This document shows positions 34,787 to 45,467 of a stretch of DNA of 47,830 bases, one piece after another. A program made the translations under genes and the position numbers. The stretch is taken from contig KZ992474.1 in NCBI GenBank assembly GCA_003614735.1, forward strand, positions 1 to 47,830, written 5' to 3'. Every line of letters begins with the position of its first letter. Position 1 is the stretch's first letter. The notes beneath the pieces are model-generated. The model did not search any database. It saw nothing but the letters and a program-made list of their open reading frames with translations, and was not told the DNA's origin. This DNA is from Thamnocephalis sphaerospora (taxonomy: Eukaryota > Zoopagomycota > Zoopagomycetes > Zoopagales > Sigmoideomycetaceae).

Positions 34787-36241
34787 ATGTTGTCGACTAC
34801 GCCACCGTCTACCGACGCGCCATCCTGTCGCTTTAGCCGGCTTCCTTGGGAGCTGCATCGCATGGTGGCGGTTCGTCTTGGCCTTCCAGCCCTAGAGACG
34901 CTACAGCAAGCAGGACGCTACTTTCACCCGCGCTGCAATGCCAGCACGCCCTATGTGTCGCATGCTCGCCACCTTGCGCACCAGCTGAGCCGCGCGCTGG
35001 AGACCCTAAGCAGGCTTGCCGATAGACCATGCCCGTTGCTGCTTCAGAGTGCTGCCGCCACACCACTTGACAAGACAGATGCCGGCGAGGACATGGCGGC
35101 CAGGCGCGAAGCAATGGGGGCTGCTACACGTAACGCTCGGTGCAAGGCACTTGACGCGCTCCAGAGCATTGACCTAGACTATGAGGCGTACGCATACATT
35201 CGGGACCACGACAGGATGTTGGCTGGCGACTGGTATGATGCAGCCTTGCGCCAGCGCGATCTAGAGCTCTTTTGCGCCCTGCAGGCACGCCGGTTTCCCT
35301 TTTACTCGCTGGATATGTGGACCTGGCGACTGCGACAGTCGCTGAGCAACAGCAGTGACGACATGCTGATGGCAGCATTGACGATACCCAGCATGACCAC
35401 ACCTGATGTGCGAGAGAAAGAGTTGGCGCGTCTGCAGACAATCCGCCGTGCGGCCACTGCCATCTACAATACACTGGCGACAGCACAGCAGGATACCGGT
35501 GCGCTACATTACGCGTGTCAAGAGGGAAATGCTGTCGAAGTGATGCGGATCTGCTCGCGTTTCAACGCATACACGCTGGATATTCTTTCACTGGAGGGCG
35601 TTGCCATAGACAGGCTACTTGCACCGGAGCTACTGGATAAGCTTATTGGCGCGGCTAACGGTGAATCGCCAGCCATGAGGCTCAACAGGGCGTTGGATCG
35701 GCGTCTCTATGATCGCTTGCTGCTGCGTGCTTGCGAGCGGCTAAATGCGCCCGCCGCTCTTCGGCTACTGAGCCTAACCGCGCATACAGGCGGCTGTACA
35801 ACGCTAGGCGGCATTGACCGTGGCATAGCACTTGCTGCGTTTGTCATGCGACAGCAGCCACACACAGCCGACGATGCCATCGAGATCACTCGTGCGCTCA
35901 TCGGTACAGGGCGTTGCACCACAGACGGCATCACCAGCGCCACGTTCAATCTGCTGGTGCGCATGCCACCGTATGGCCTGCCTGTGCTTGAACAGCTGCT
36001 TGCAACGGGCCTTTGCCCAGCATTCATTCTGGAAAATGCACTGTTTATCGAGTGTCAGGCGGCTCAGCCCAATCTCGATATGATTCGTGCCGTATTGCAC
36101 AGCAATCTGTGCCGTCCTGCCTCCTATCGCTCGGCGCTACACCTGGTACACGAATCGACCGCTGATCCTACACAGAGAACTACGGCAAACCGTCTAATGA
36201 TGCTGCTCACAGAGGCACTCGGGTGCTCAGAGCATCGCTAG
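34787..36241 (+). CDS. F-box-like helical-repeat protein of unknown function
   Basis: A single exon encodes 484 aa. The N-terminus (FSRLPWELHRMVAVRLGLPA, about 16-35) resembles an F-box ('LPxE(L)xxxI'), which would recruit an SCF ubiquitin ligase. The rest is helical, with pairs such as TGALHYACQEGNAVEVMRIC and DRLLLRACERLNAPAALRLL that resemble weak ankyrin repeats, and a C-terminal series of similar helices. There are no TM helices and no signal peptide. The gene sits 186 bases after the SNG1-like gene on the same strand. No named family is recognised; the F-box and ankyrin readings are inference from pattern. Confidence 0.8.
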   Translation: MLSTTPPSTDAPSCRFSRLPWELHRMVAVRLGLPALETLQQAGRYFHPRCNASTPYVSHARHLAHQLSRALETLSRLADRPCPLLLQSAAATPLDKTDAGEDMAARREAMGAATRNARCKALDALQSIDLDYEAYAYIRDHDRMLAGDWYDAALRQRDLELFCALQARRFPFYSLDMWTWRLRQSLSNSSDDMLMAALTIPSMTTPDVREKELARLQTIRRAATAIYNTLATAQQDTGALHYACQEGNAVEVMRICSRFNAYTLDILSLEGVAIDRLLAPELLDKLIGAANGESPAMRLNRALDRRLYDRLLLRACERLNAPAALRLLSLTAHTGGCTTLGGIDRGIALAAFVMRQQPHTADDAIEITRALIGTGRCTTDGITSATFNLLVRMPPYGLPVLEQLLATGLCPAFILENALFIECQAAQPNLDMIRAVLHSNLCRPASYRSALHLVHESTADPTQRTTANRLMMLLTEALGCSEHR

Positions 36242-36563
36242 TGTGGCGTCATGGTGAATCTCTATGCCTGTACATGATAAACTCAGCCCACCTGTAGCAT
36301 GCTATGGCCGGTTGACTGGTGCCGTGGATGGAGCTGTGTGAATGCTTGCGATGGCTGGATCTGGTGTTCTTGGCACTCGTCTACGTGTACAGCCTTATCA
36401 CAACAGTCACGTCGAATACGCCTCTGCCATGATGATTGCCCCTTCTTCTCCAACCTCCCTGCTTTGACCACCCGCGCTCAGCTATCGCACACACAAACTA
36501 GCCGCCTGCATTGCGCGCACTGCACCACCAAACTCACACCACCATCCACTGCGCTCGCACGCC
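36242..36563. other. Intergenic spacer upstream of the MINDY gene
   Basis: 322 bases between two plus-strand genes. It holds the 3' end of the F-box-like transcript and the MINDY promoter. A CA/CT-rich stretch lies just before the MINDY start. No frame looked real. Confidence 0.6.
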
Positions 36564-38524
36564 ATGCAAATACCAATGAACGACGCTGTAGCATCGACAG
36601 CAGACGACCACCCCGCGAATTCAGAGCCAACGGTCGCAACGGCAGCTGCCAGCTCATTGGACCGCCTGACTAGTCTGCCCAGCACTGACATTGCAGCGCA
36701 GGAACAGTCACCGCAGAAGCTGACCATCGCAGCGCAGACCGCAACCCAGGGTGGTAGCAATCCCTTTGACGACTTGGCGGCAGTGTGCAACGAGACGGCT
36801 TCCGACGACGAGACGCCACTCGGGGTCCAGCACACGAGTCGCGCACCACCACAGAGCGCTGCCGATGCTGCGAGAACGGGGGAGCGCAGCGCGAACGAGT
36901 ACCAGCTAAAGTCGGTTGAATGGTGGGACGTCGCGATAGGCCAGCATCGCCGGCTACGCGTCATCACACAGAACGGTTGGTGTCTGGTGGTGAAGTAGCA
37001 GCCAAGGAGGCAGCGCCGCTTGCTAACGCCTTGCGACCAATCATGGCGCACGCTACAAACAGAAAACGGGCCGTGCCCGCTGTTGGCCATCTGTAACGTG
37101 CTGCTGCTGCGTGGTGATATCGAGATTCTGCCGGTGGACCGCCCGGTCGTCACCACAGCTTATCTGCTGGAGCTGTTGGGCGATCGTCTGCTGCGCATGC
37201 TCTCTGATGCGCCGCGCACGGCAAGTACATGCGTGCTTGCCACACGATCAAAGCGGCTTTTGTGGCTAATCAACACTCGCACTTTCTACGCCACGCTGCA
37301 TCGGGTCTGGCCAGCAGGCTAGTTCGCGCAAGTCTTTGGAGCAGCACGAAGGAGCCGTGAATGTTGCTCTGCGCATGCTCCCTGGTCTACAGCACGGGTT
37401 GGACGTTGATCCAAAGTTTTCGTCGCCGCGTGGGTTTGTGCAAAATGACGGACTGTCGGTTTTCCAAGCTTTTGGCATCGAGCTAGTACATGGCTGGTGC
37501 GTCGATCCCCAGGACGAAGGTGCCTGGGAGGTCCTCTGTCGCCGCTACCAAGGCTACAATAGCGTTGCCGAGCTTGTGGCTCGGGGTGATTACGCTGGCA
37601 AGGGGCTGGTGGTGGACCAGCCGGGCTACAAGCACGCGTCCGACCCGGCATCGCAGGCGCCGCGTGACGATGACGCCATAGATATGGATGGCACGCAGCG
37701 CATGGACCTAGTACATGATGGTATGTCCGTGGCCTTGATGCATAAGCTTTACAGTTGCCGTAGCCCGCTAAATGCGTTCTGCCGCATTACGCATGTGTGT
37801 CACGATAGCGCTGATTGCGCAGCAGTTTCTGGAGGCAAATGCCACGCAGCTGACCTTTCATGGGCTACAGACCCTGACTGAATCCATTCCTGACAACCAT
37901 CTCTGCATTCTATTTCGCAACAACCATGTACGTGAGCGTACTAGCGTGTCTCTGCCTGTCTAACCTTCATTCCAGTTTGCTACCCTGTACAAGCATCCGG
38001 ATCAGACGCTGTATCTTTTGGTAACCGATGCCAGCCTTGCAGGCCAATCGTCTGCCGCCTGGGAAAATCTGTCGGATGTCTATGGCAGCACCAGCGAAAT
38101 GGTCGACTCCAACTTTTGCCCGCAGCGGGCCATCGACGACTATGCACGCCATGAGTCGGATCCAAGTGCCAGTGGAATAGATGCCGAGTGAGTGTGTTTG
38201 GACGCACGCGGCTAACCACTAGTACGCAGCTTACATGGTGTGTTTAGCTTTGCACTTGCACTCAGCCTTCAGCAGGAGGAAGAGGAGCAACACCGCCGTG
38301 CTGTGGCAGAACAGCGCCGTCAGGCGTATCTGCAGGCTACTCAAGGCAGCGGCACTGCGCCAGGCGAAAGAATCCAGCCGACACGCCCATCTCCACATCG
38401 TGCTGGCCGGCATCCGGACGAGCATGACGATGACTCGATGCACCACGCCAACGAAGACGGATCTGGCCAGCAGCGGCACAAGAATCCCAAGAAGCGCGAA
38501 AGCAAGGAGTGTATCATTAGCTAA
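36564..38524 (+). CDS. MINDY-family (FAM63/DUF544) K48-ubiquitin deubiquitinase
   Basis: Six exons (36564-36975, 37063-37232, 37315-37720, 37809-37927, 37976-38187, 38230-38524) encode 537 aa. The catalytic motif VITQNENGPCPLLAICN (Cys about 142) is formed across the first junction. IELVHGWCVDPQ carries the catalytic His (about 253). LIAQQFLEANATQLTFHGLQ and LCILFRNNHFATLYK complete the fold. FALALSLQQEEEEQ near the end resembles a ubiquitin-interacting helix. The protein ends in CIIS, a CaaX box for prenylation, as in several MINDY proteins. It should trim long K48 ubiquitin chains, probably at a membrane. The second junction is the least certain; a CAG or CAGCAG acceptor at 37314/37317 gives one residue more or less. 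The first ~110 residues are disordered. Confidence 0.92.
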
Positions 38525-38745
38525 GCCACCGAGCTGCTCTCTTTGGATGCTCTGGTCGCCGCTCAAGCTGTCCACGCCACGGGGTAAACTGTAAAGGCCT
38601 ATTCATGTTAGCCTGCACAATGAGGACTATTATGCATTGAGACGCGAGTGATGTGCACTTCAATGATTTATAAAGCAGAACACGCAACTACTTGCATAGA
38701 TGCTGCATGATAGGCAGCATGCATCCTCACGCCGGCTACGATAAC

Positions 38746-41052
38746 CTATGGATGTCGATGATTGATTTGTACGCAGCGCATGGCCAGTACAGCAGCAACC
38801 AGTGCGCAAATGCCGCCAAAACGCAGCACCCAGCCGACAGGCTCGTGGCGGTTAGCGGCGGGAAGGTCGCCGTCGCCGTTTAGCTCTACGAAAGAGGCAC
38901 CACGGCTGGCGTCGGTCTCATGAAGCGCAGCGAAGATGATAGTGCTAATGCCGATGCTAACAAACTGCGGCAGCACCACGTAGATATTGTGGATGCCGAG
39001 TGCGACACCGGCTTCCAGCTGCACCCGCTCGCTGATCTGAGCTGCCTCGCTCGTAGTTTCGCTGCGCTTGGCAGCTGTAGGCGTTGCTATACCGCTCTCT
39101 GCCGCTCTGGGCGACTCGTCGCCATGAATACTACTGGATCGGCTACTCGCGCCAAACATGGACGTGGTAGACGGACCAGCGTGCGGTAGATCTCTCGCCA
39201 AATCTTGCTCTTCCTCGTCTGCGTTGATCAGCTCTCCAACCATGGCAAATGGTACCCACATGGTGATTGCCCATGGCAGACCGCAGATGGCGATGACAAA
39301 GACGGCGCCAAAGACATCGCGCACAAACCAAGTGCTAAGCAGCGTAGCACCAAGAAACAGGTTCGAAAGCACCCAGATACCGCGTAGGCGCCAGCAGACA
39401 ATCATCCCATCCACCGCTGCCTCCCAAGCGCGGCGTACAGGGCCGAATACATCGCGATGAGAAAGGGAGATGCGGCGCCGAGCAGCGGCCTTCTCGGCGT
39501 AGTTTGTCAGCGGAGGCAGAAAGAACGAGATAAAAATCGTAAGGAGCGCATTGAGCAGCAACGCAAAGCTGCCGGCACGCGGTGCTGCCTCGGGAAATCC
39601 GGGCTCATTTGGTGAGTGATCACGCAGCAGGATTTCGATAATCCAGGTGGTGCTGTTGCGCAATCTCGTCAGCACTGTTCAGCATAGCTGACCCATCTGT
39701 GCTTACCTGTAGAAAAGATATGGAAACCAGGCAAGCCAGGCAAAAAACTGAACGTTACAAACCCGCTGCACAGGGCCAGGGAGATGGCGGATAGCATGGA
39801 GGATGTCCATCAGTGGCCTGTGCCAGGAACTGGTCGGTCACAAAAGCCGCAAAGTGCAAGTCAGCATCGCTACACACGCCAGGATCGGCCAGGTGGGCAG
39901 CGCACTCACCGCCGCTCCTCATCCAGACTGCGCACGTGGCGCTCCTCTCGCACAAAAAGACACGTCCAGCCGATGCAGAATGTAAAGGCCAGCGATCCAA
40001 GGTAGCAGAGCACTTCCATCTGCGACTTGCCCAGCGTCGGAAACAGTGCCACCAAATCTAAAAAGCCGGCAAAATAGCCAAGTACGCTGCCTACACCAAT
40101 CATTCGGCCGGCCCATGCATTGGCGCGTGACTGCTGGTCCAGCGGCGCCGTGTCAACAACCAGGGCGCGCAAGCATGCCTGCACAGCGTTGATGCTGAAA
40201 TCGAGAATGTAAAAGCCGACTACTGCAATGCCAATTGCAATCTGCTTTTGCTAACGATGAGGCCTATTCATCAGAGATGTCGCGCACGCGGTTGCTTACT
40301 CGCCTGCTCACCTGGCCATCCCTCGACTCTTGGTCTCCGCCACCGGTCAGATCAAGCATTTTTTGCGCAAGCCAGCGCGCATGTGCAATTGCATAGACGG
40401 ATAGCAAAACTAGCGTGCCTCCGAATAGGATAAACGGGCGTCGCCGACCAATGCGCGAGGTACATCGGTCGCTATAGATTCCTACCAAGGGCTGGATCAG
40501 CAGTCCTAGAAACGGCCATGTTAACGCTTAGCATACGTCACAAACGGCATGCGCGCTGCATGCAAATGTGCGCTCACCAGAAAGCGGGCCGGCCAGCCAT
40601 ACCAGCGATATAAGCATCTTGGAGAGACCCAGCTGCAGCAAATACGGCGTTCCATATCTAACGACATGCGACATCCGCCTTATTAGCAAGGCCTGCCTGA
40701 AGCAGCCAACCTGCCACAGTCTAGTCTGCGCATACTTGCCCAAGCTCTACCGTCCCTGCAAAGTATGGGAGGCAAGGTAGCGTGAATATGCAGTACGAAT
40801 ATACACAGCCGCCCAACACCTACAGATGAATTGCATGCCAGCAAGGCCAAACGTAAGTGTATGCAGGTGGTACCACTTGAGGCGACGGCGCCCATCGCCA
40901 GAGACTGCCTGCGAACGTGGTCGCTGGTGTCGACTACGGATAGAAGAGAAGGGCGAGCGCAGGTGAGAGGAGGACCGCAGCAATGGCGTGGTCTCGCGGC
41001 CAAAAGTGGCATCTACCACTGGTGAACCGCTGCCACCAGTTGCTTGCGACAT
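38746..41052 (-). CDS. Sucrose-transporter-like MFS protein (GPH/SLC45 type)
   Basis: Seven exons (41052-40824, 40755-40740, 40657-40578, 40505-40312, 40241-39910, 39817-39707, 39652-38746) encode 622 aa. After a 60-residue cytosolic N-terminus, the transporter reads LTFGLAGMQFIWTVELGYGT, PYLLQLGLSKMLISLVWLAG, PLSGLLIQPLVGIYSDR, then RIGRRRPFILFGG (the MFS loop 2-3 motif) and FFAWLAWFPYLFYSTTWIIE. These are hallmarks of the sucrose/SLC45 family, which moves sugars with protons across the plasma or vacuolar membrane. A loop of about 70 residues, Ser-rich, splits late helices. Exon 2 is 16 bases long and its intron has a GC donor. It converges on the MINDY gene (221 bases between stops). Confidence 0.92.
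40658..40739 (-). other. GC-AG intron next to a 16-base microexon in the MFS gene
   Basis: The donor reads GG|GCAAGT and the acceptor CGTTAG. The exon before it (40755-40740) is only 16 bases and encodes the end of WTVELG. The join gives TVELGYGTPYLL, matching the family block; a GT donor at 40735 gives the wrong phase. Confidence 0.85.
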
Positions 41053-41387
41053 TGTGCACTAGCAGTAAGTGGCAGAATGAAGAATGAACAAGAAGAGGCG
41101 TGTAAGAGGCGTGGCCAGCCGGACCATACAAGCCTACTACAGTGTATAGGCGTTATTGCGGAGAAAGAGAAGTGAACGGGTTGAGCCAGAGTCGTTCGTC
41201 GGTGACTGCGAATCATGTTGAACACACCACTCTATTGCGTCACCGGCATGGCAAATCCAACAAGGTAGCCGCAGAGCGCAGAACAAGCATGCGTTGCACG
41301 AATAGGCCAAAGCTGATCCGTAGGAGATGGCACAGGAGATAAAGGCAGCAGCAGCAGCAGCAGCAACAAGGAGTGAGCAAGTGGGCA
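41053..41387. other. Intergenic: MFS promoter and methyltransferase 3' end
   Basis: 335 bases between two minus-strand genes. It includes a (CAG)n run at 41345-41364. The rest shows no gene and no clear motif. Confidence 0.6.
41345..41364. repeat. (CAG)n trinucleotide run
   Basis: About six and a half CAG units in the 3' flank of the methyltransferase gene, outside the coding frame. Confidence 0.85.
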
Positions 41388-42833
41388 TTACTGCTCAGGA
41401 ACAGCCGAGGCATTAGATGTGCCACGCGAGTCGCCGTCAGAAGGTAGCGGCTTCCTGAACTTTCCCTGCAGCCAGCAACGGTACATCTTGAGCTTGCGCT
41501 GCCGGTTAACAATCAGGCGTCTGTCCACAGCATTCTGCTCCACGACGAAATCCTTGCCAAATAGCTCTTGGATTTCATCTGCGCATGCATTCCCACAACG
41601 TCAGCAGAATTCAACAGTCTTGTTCAACGCCATCCATCGCCAGTACCTGTGGTGAAAAAGTACACGCGCGTGCCATCGCCACGCGCATAAAAGTTTTCTG
41701 CAATTCGACGACCAGCCTTGAAGCGCAGCTGTGCCAAGTCGTAGCGCCCATAGTCTATCGGGTGCAGACGAGCATAAGCCTCACCGATGCGAGCCGAGTG
41801 TTGCAATGTATGGCTCACCGCGGAAGAGAACGACGCCACCTGGCTTCAGCATCTGTTTGTTTGGCATGTGAGACTTGCATACACAAGCGGCATCCAGTCT
41901 GCACCTGCAATCAGCGTACCTGTTTGAGATTGTTGATGGCATTGGCCCATTGCTGTGGCTTGAGTGCCGAGAGTACAAAAATAAGCACAGCAACGTCGAC
42001 AGACGCCGGTGGGACTTGCTCCGGCAGCTGTTCCGAGGCAAGGTCCCACACAAACGCATCGCTACGAGCGGGGTCCAGCATGGGATTTGCCTGTGCGTTA
42101 CGACATAGTTAGACAGCATACTTGGTATAATCAATCGTCAAGCCGTACCCGCACGACCTTGACCGCCTCCGCTGAGAAATCGCAGCCTAGTACGCGAAGA
42201 TGCGAATCTGGACAAGAGGCCAGCAGCGGGAACATGGTGTTACCAGCACCGCAACCTATTTCAAACACGGTACGTGGCGTATTCTAGAAGCTAACATTAG
42301 CGTCGCGCATCCACATGTGCCACAAGCCATAGGCGATCCAGCGCCCTACCGTTTCCTCAAACAGCTCGGGAAACTCGATGCGCAGCCAGTTGCGGTCCTT
42401 GAAGAAGCGATTCTGATTGACGCGGTAGAACGCATCCCACCGCTGCGCAGCCTCCTGGTCCAGGCGCTCCCTCTCCTCCTCCGGCATATCTTTGGTGCAA
42501 TGGCGCTCCACAGCGGCCTGGATTTCACGCTCTTGGTCGCTATCCCAGTCGACGTGGTCCCTGAAAACGCGAAACAACGGTACATCACGATGTCAGCGCA
42601 TTTGGCAATGCATGCGTCTTTGTTCTTCGAACACTAGACCTCTACCATGCATTATGCTCAAACACGCGGTCCTTGTCCACTAGTAACCGCCCTCCAAACT
42701 CGGCATCTGACGCGTTCACGTCGCGTGCGCTCGACTGCGCCTTCTTGTCGTCGCCAGAAGCCACCGCCTCACTATTCGGCAAGATTGCTGGCTCTGCCAC
42801 TGCGGCAGCGGCTGAATTCAGGTTGTCTGTCAT
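41388..42833 (-). CDS. METTL2/Trm140-type tRNA m3C methyltransferase
   Basis: Seven exons (42833-42646, 42560-42350, 42283-42149, 42090-41920, 41852-41819, 41754-41647, 41578-41388) encode 345 aa. [20 protein letters not shown] is the N-terminal family block. The SAM site [16 protein letters not shown] is at about 139-154, with the GxGxG-like core. [40 protein letters not shown] and VYFFT follow, and [20 protein letters not shown] closes the domain. METTL2/Trm140 proteins add 3-methylcytidine at position 32 in the anticodon loop of Thr (and other) tRNAs. There is no actin-binding N-terminal fusion as in S. cerevisiae ABP140. The residue after the branch motif and the 34-base exon 5 are well constrained. 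Confidence 0.95.
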
Positions 42834-42885
42834 ATTCGGTCGTGGCAGAGGCTTGGGCGAATGATCGGCAGAGTGGGCGGAAAAC

Positions 42886-43314
42886 TCACCTGTTTATTTT
42901 CTCGCCAGGATGCTCGGTAACATCCGCCAGCTGTCCACTCGGCACCAAGCCACGCGACACTACCACCACGTTGGCGGCAAACAGCACACGATCAGAACGG
43001 AGCGCCGTCTCAAGTAGCGCAAAGCCCCAAGCACCATTGTTCCAACAAGGTGTAAGCGTAATAGCTGGCCATGCAGTAGCAATTGACCGTACTCGATAGC
43101 TGCCGTCTCAAAAGCACGAGCCATATTCAACAAGCTCGGCAAAGGTGCCCACCTTTGTGTATTTCAGTGCGATACGCAGCGTCGCACCTATGCTTACTGC
43201 GCACAGTTACGCTTCAAAACATTCGCTATCGGTTACACCGTGTACTGCCAGTATGATACAGACAATGGTAGGCGATGCCACAGCAAAAGCCCACAGTCGG
43301 CTGCAGCGAAACCG
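42886..43314 (-). CDS. Probable small multi-exon membrane-protein gene, incompletely resolved
   Basis: On the minus strand, a frame ends ETALRSDRVLFAANVVVVSR, then GLVPSGQLADVTEHPGEKIN-R, at a TGA (42888-42886). That is only 52 bases before the methyltransferase start. Upstream, a segment reads RLWAFAVASPTIVCIILAVH (TM-like) and joins, through a short intron of about 44 bases (GTGTAAC donor, GCGCAG acceptor), to SIGATLRIALKYTKVGTFAE. How the middle (about 43150-43010) is spliced is unclear; a GTTGAA donor to a TTGAG acceptor keeps frame. The start was not found. The family is not recognised. A plus-strand frame of about 100 codons overlaps but lacks a start. Confidence 0.4.
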
Positions 43315-43917
43315 CTACCGGTAAGAGTAATGCGTAGACTGTCTGCCAAGGTGGGTTGGTGGCTTCAAGCGAAGCAAATTGCCATGTTAGTCTTCATTTG
43401 CACGATGGCATGAAACTGGCTCCGTTTTACACAAGAGGTTGCCGTTGTATGAGTGCAACGCTCGCTGAGGAGAGCCAAACGTGGCACTCAAACGGACAAT
43501 GGCACGTAGATCCCTTCGTTTTATTTCCCATTTCTCGCTTCGTGTGTATGTTTGCTAAAAATACCGTGTGAGATGATGGTCCAATTAAAATAATAGTAGA
43601 GTGACCTCCGCATTCCGCTAGTATGGTGACGGGTTGCGGTCGCGTCCCATCGCGCCGAGGCCGTTTTCCAAACCAAGCCGACTAGCGCAGTGTCGCAAAC
43701 GAATTCATAGACACACAGGGCGCTGGTCATATGAAGCAATGTTACGAGCACTATGGCGCGAGCGCTGAATGCGGCACCTACACACTGATCGACCAACGCT
43801 TCAAGGCGGCTGACCGTGACGGGCAGCCAGGTAGGATAAATAGTCGTCAATGCGAGCGGGCAAATCCGGTTCTTCATTCCATCAACGACATTCATTCATC
43901 ATCATCTCCTCATTACC
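43315..43917. other. Intergenic region upstream of the small secreted protein
   Basis: About 600 bases between the unresolved minus-strand gene and the secreted-protein gene. It should hold promoters for both. A TAAAATAATAGTAGAGTG-like AT-rich patch lies at about 43580-43602. Minus-strand frames here (for example 43521-43895) look spurious. Confidence 0.5.
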
Positions 43918-44454
43918 ATGCGCTCTTTCACCGGAGTTACACTTGCAATTTTCTACGCCATTATGCTGGTCGTAATGGCGTCCATGTCCGGTTTTGGTAC
44001 ATCGCCCTCGGCGCACGCTCTCGCTGTGCCACAGAAGATGGCCGAAGGCGGAATGGACCTACTGACGGCATTGCTACGTGACCAAGCATCCGATAACCCA
44101 ACCATCCAGCTTGATCGGCTTACAAGCCTCAGCGGCATGAAAGAATACTTAAAAGAACTTGCAAAGACTCACGGCCCATCGCTGGCCGGTGACGTGGCTG
44201 GCACCCTGGTGACCGGCGCCACGACGGCAGCCCTCGGTCCAGTTGGCTTAACTGTGGGAGCTCAAGCAGGCGAGGCTACCTCCAATCTGGTGGAGGGTTT
44301 GCTGAGAAAACTGGTCGACAAGAAGCAGAGCAGCGCTGGCAACGAGACGGCGCCAAATCCACCTGCAGTGCAGGGTCCGACGGGCTCACCGAGGCGCAGA
44401 AAGTGCCGCAGGCCGAGCTACAAGCCGTACGCCGCCATACCCAATCCCGCTTGA
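43918..44454 (+). CDS. Small secreted or membrane-anchored protein of unknown function
   Basis: A single exon encodes 178 aa. The N-terminus MRSFTGVTLAIFYAIMLVVM is a signal peptide or signal anchor; a cleavage site after SAHA (about 34) is plausible. The middle, LAGDVAGTLVTGATTAALGP then VGLTVGAQAGEATSNLVEGL, is a Gly/Ala/Thr-rich amphipathic stretch that could insert in membranes. The C-terminus is Pro-rich and ends basic (PRRRKCRRPSYKPY). It has one Cys in the mature part, so no disulfide. No family is recognised. The start is preceded by ATTACC, with A at -3. It lies 87 bases before mitochondrial L34 on the same strand. Confidence 0.75.
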   Translation: MRSFTGVTLAIFYAIMLVVMASMSGFGTSPSAHALAVPQKMAEGGMDLLTALLRDQASDNPTIQLDRLTSLSGMKEYLKELAKTHGPSLAGDVAGTLVTGATTAALGPVGLTVGAQAGEATSNLVEGLLRKLVDKKQSSAGNETAPNPPAVQGPTGSPRRRKCRRPSYKPYAAIPNPA

Positions 44455-44541
44455 TACAACTCGGATTGATGCAAACAATAAATAGGAAAGCTGCGGCTTA
44501 TTTGCCTTGCCCCGATGCTCTGATTCTCCTCTCCGCCCAGC

Positions 44542-45112
44542 ATGTTTTCGCTCGCTCTAGCAGCGCGCCGTTCTGTCGCCAGCGCCACGCCGGCCACGGC
44601 TGCGCGTCTGGCGTACATTCCAGTGCGCCACTTTACCTTTGGGTGTGTGCACGACGCGCCGATTGGATGAATCAAACCTTGCTGTGTGTTAATCCGCGTC
44701 AACGCGTACTGCCGCCAACCAGTCTTCGTCCTAGCCTTACAAGCAGCGCGCTGAAGCCGCGCCAGCCAGTGCTGACGGCCATTGGGTGCGTAGCGGCTGC
44801 GCTGCAAAAGTGTACCTGCATTTATGCCTGTTTTCTAACGCTCGCCCGTGCATCGCGCGATGCAGCGGCAACTCGCACCCGCTGGGCGCCATCGGCCTGG
44901 GCAGTCTTGGTCTAAGCCGCACGACTGGAGCTGTCGGTAGCTCGATGATGATGCAGCAGCCAGTCCGTTTTGGTACGTTTGGTAACGAATACCAGCCGTC
45001 CAACCTTGTGCGCAAGCGGCGGCACGGTTTCCGGGCTCGCCTGCGCACGCGGTCCGGCCGCAAGATCCTGGCCCGCCGTCGGCTCAAGGGTCGCAAGTAC
45101 CTGTCGCACTAG
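44542..45112 (+). CDS. MRPL34: Mitochondrial large-subunit ribosomal protein bL34m
   Basis: Two exons (44542-44642, 44866-45112) encode 115 aa. The N-terminus [20 protein letters not shown], Arg- and Ala-rich without acids, is a mitochondrial targeting sequence. The C-terminal [20 protein letters not shown], then [22 protein letters not shown], is the complete L34 domain. The intron is 223 bases, several times longer than its neighbours, with a TTCTAAC branch at about 44833-44839. The join restores frame as FTFG-GNSHPLG. bL34 sits in the core of the large subunit. Confidence 0.95.
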
Positions 45113-45467
45113 AGCGGTGCCGTGAATCGTCGGATATGCTGCCTGCACACTAGCGCTAGCAGCAGGCAAACGCTGCCGCTACTGTTGCTGCTGCGACGGC
45201 CTTGTAGCAGATGAATAATGCTTCATTAACATAAATGCGAGCGTGGCGCCGAGGCGCATTTACACGGAAACAGCCGGCTTGATAGAATGAACAAGAGATG
45301 ACCATCGCCCGCACTAGGATAGAGTAATTATAGAGAGATAGTGGGCATGTAGTAGGTGCCGATGAACCGGCCGAACGGGGCGTGGTGCGTAAGAGTACAG
45401 GCGGACATGGCCGTCGTGAGTCCACCGCGCGACGAGCCAGAAACGATGTCTGCCGAGCCATAGCCTG
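45113..45467. other. Convergent intergenic spacer
   Basis: 355 bases between the stops of bL34m (+) and the ABC transporter (-). It has AT-rich 3' UTR-like patches near 45210-45230 and 45320-45345. No gene is seen. Confidence 0.6.

Noticed and set aside
42833-42890. Splicing of the small upstream gene into the methyltransferase (GTGAGT donor after EKIN)
   Set aside because: The only nearby acceptor gives the wrong phase, and reading through the donor gives an immediate TGA, so two separate genes fit better.
42647-43099. Plus-strand frame over the methyltransferase 5' end
   Set aside because: It is antisense to the supported first exon and has no recognisable protein.
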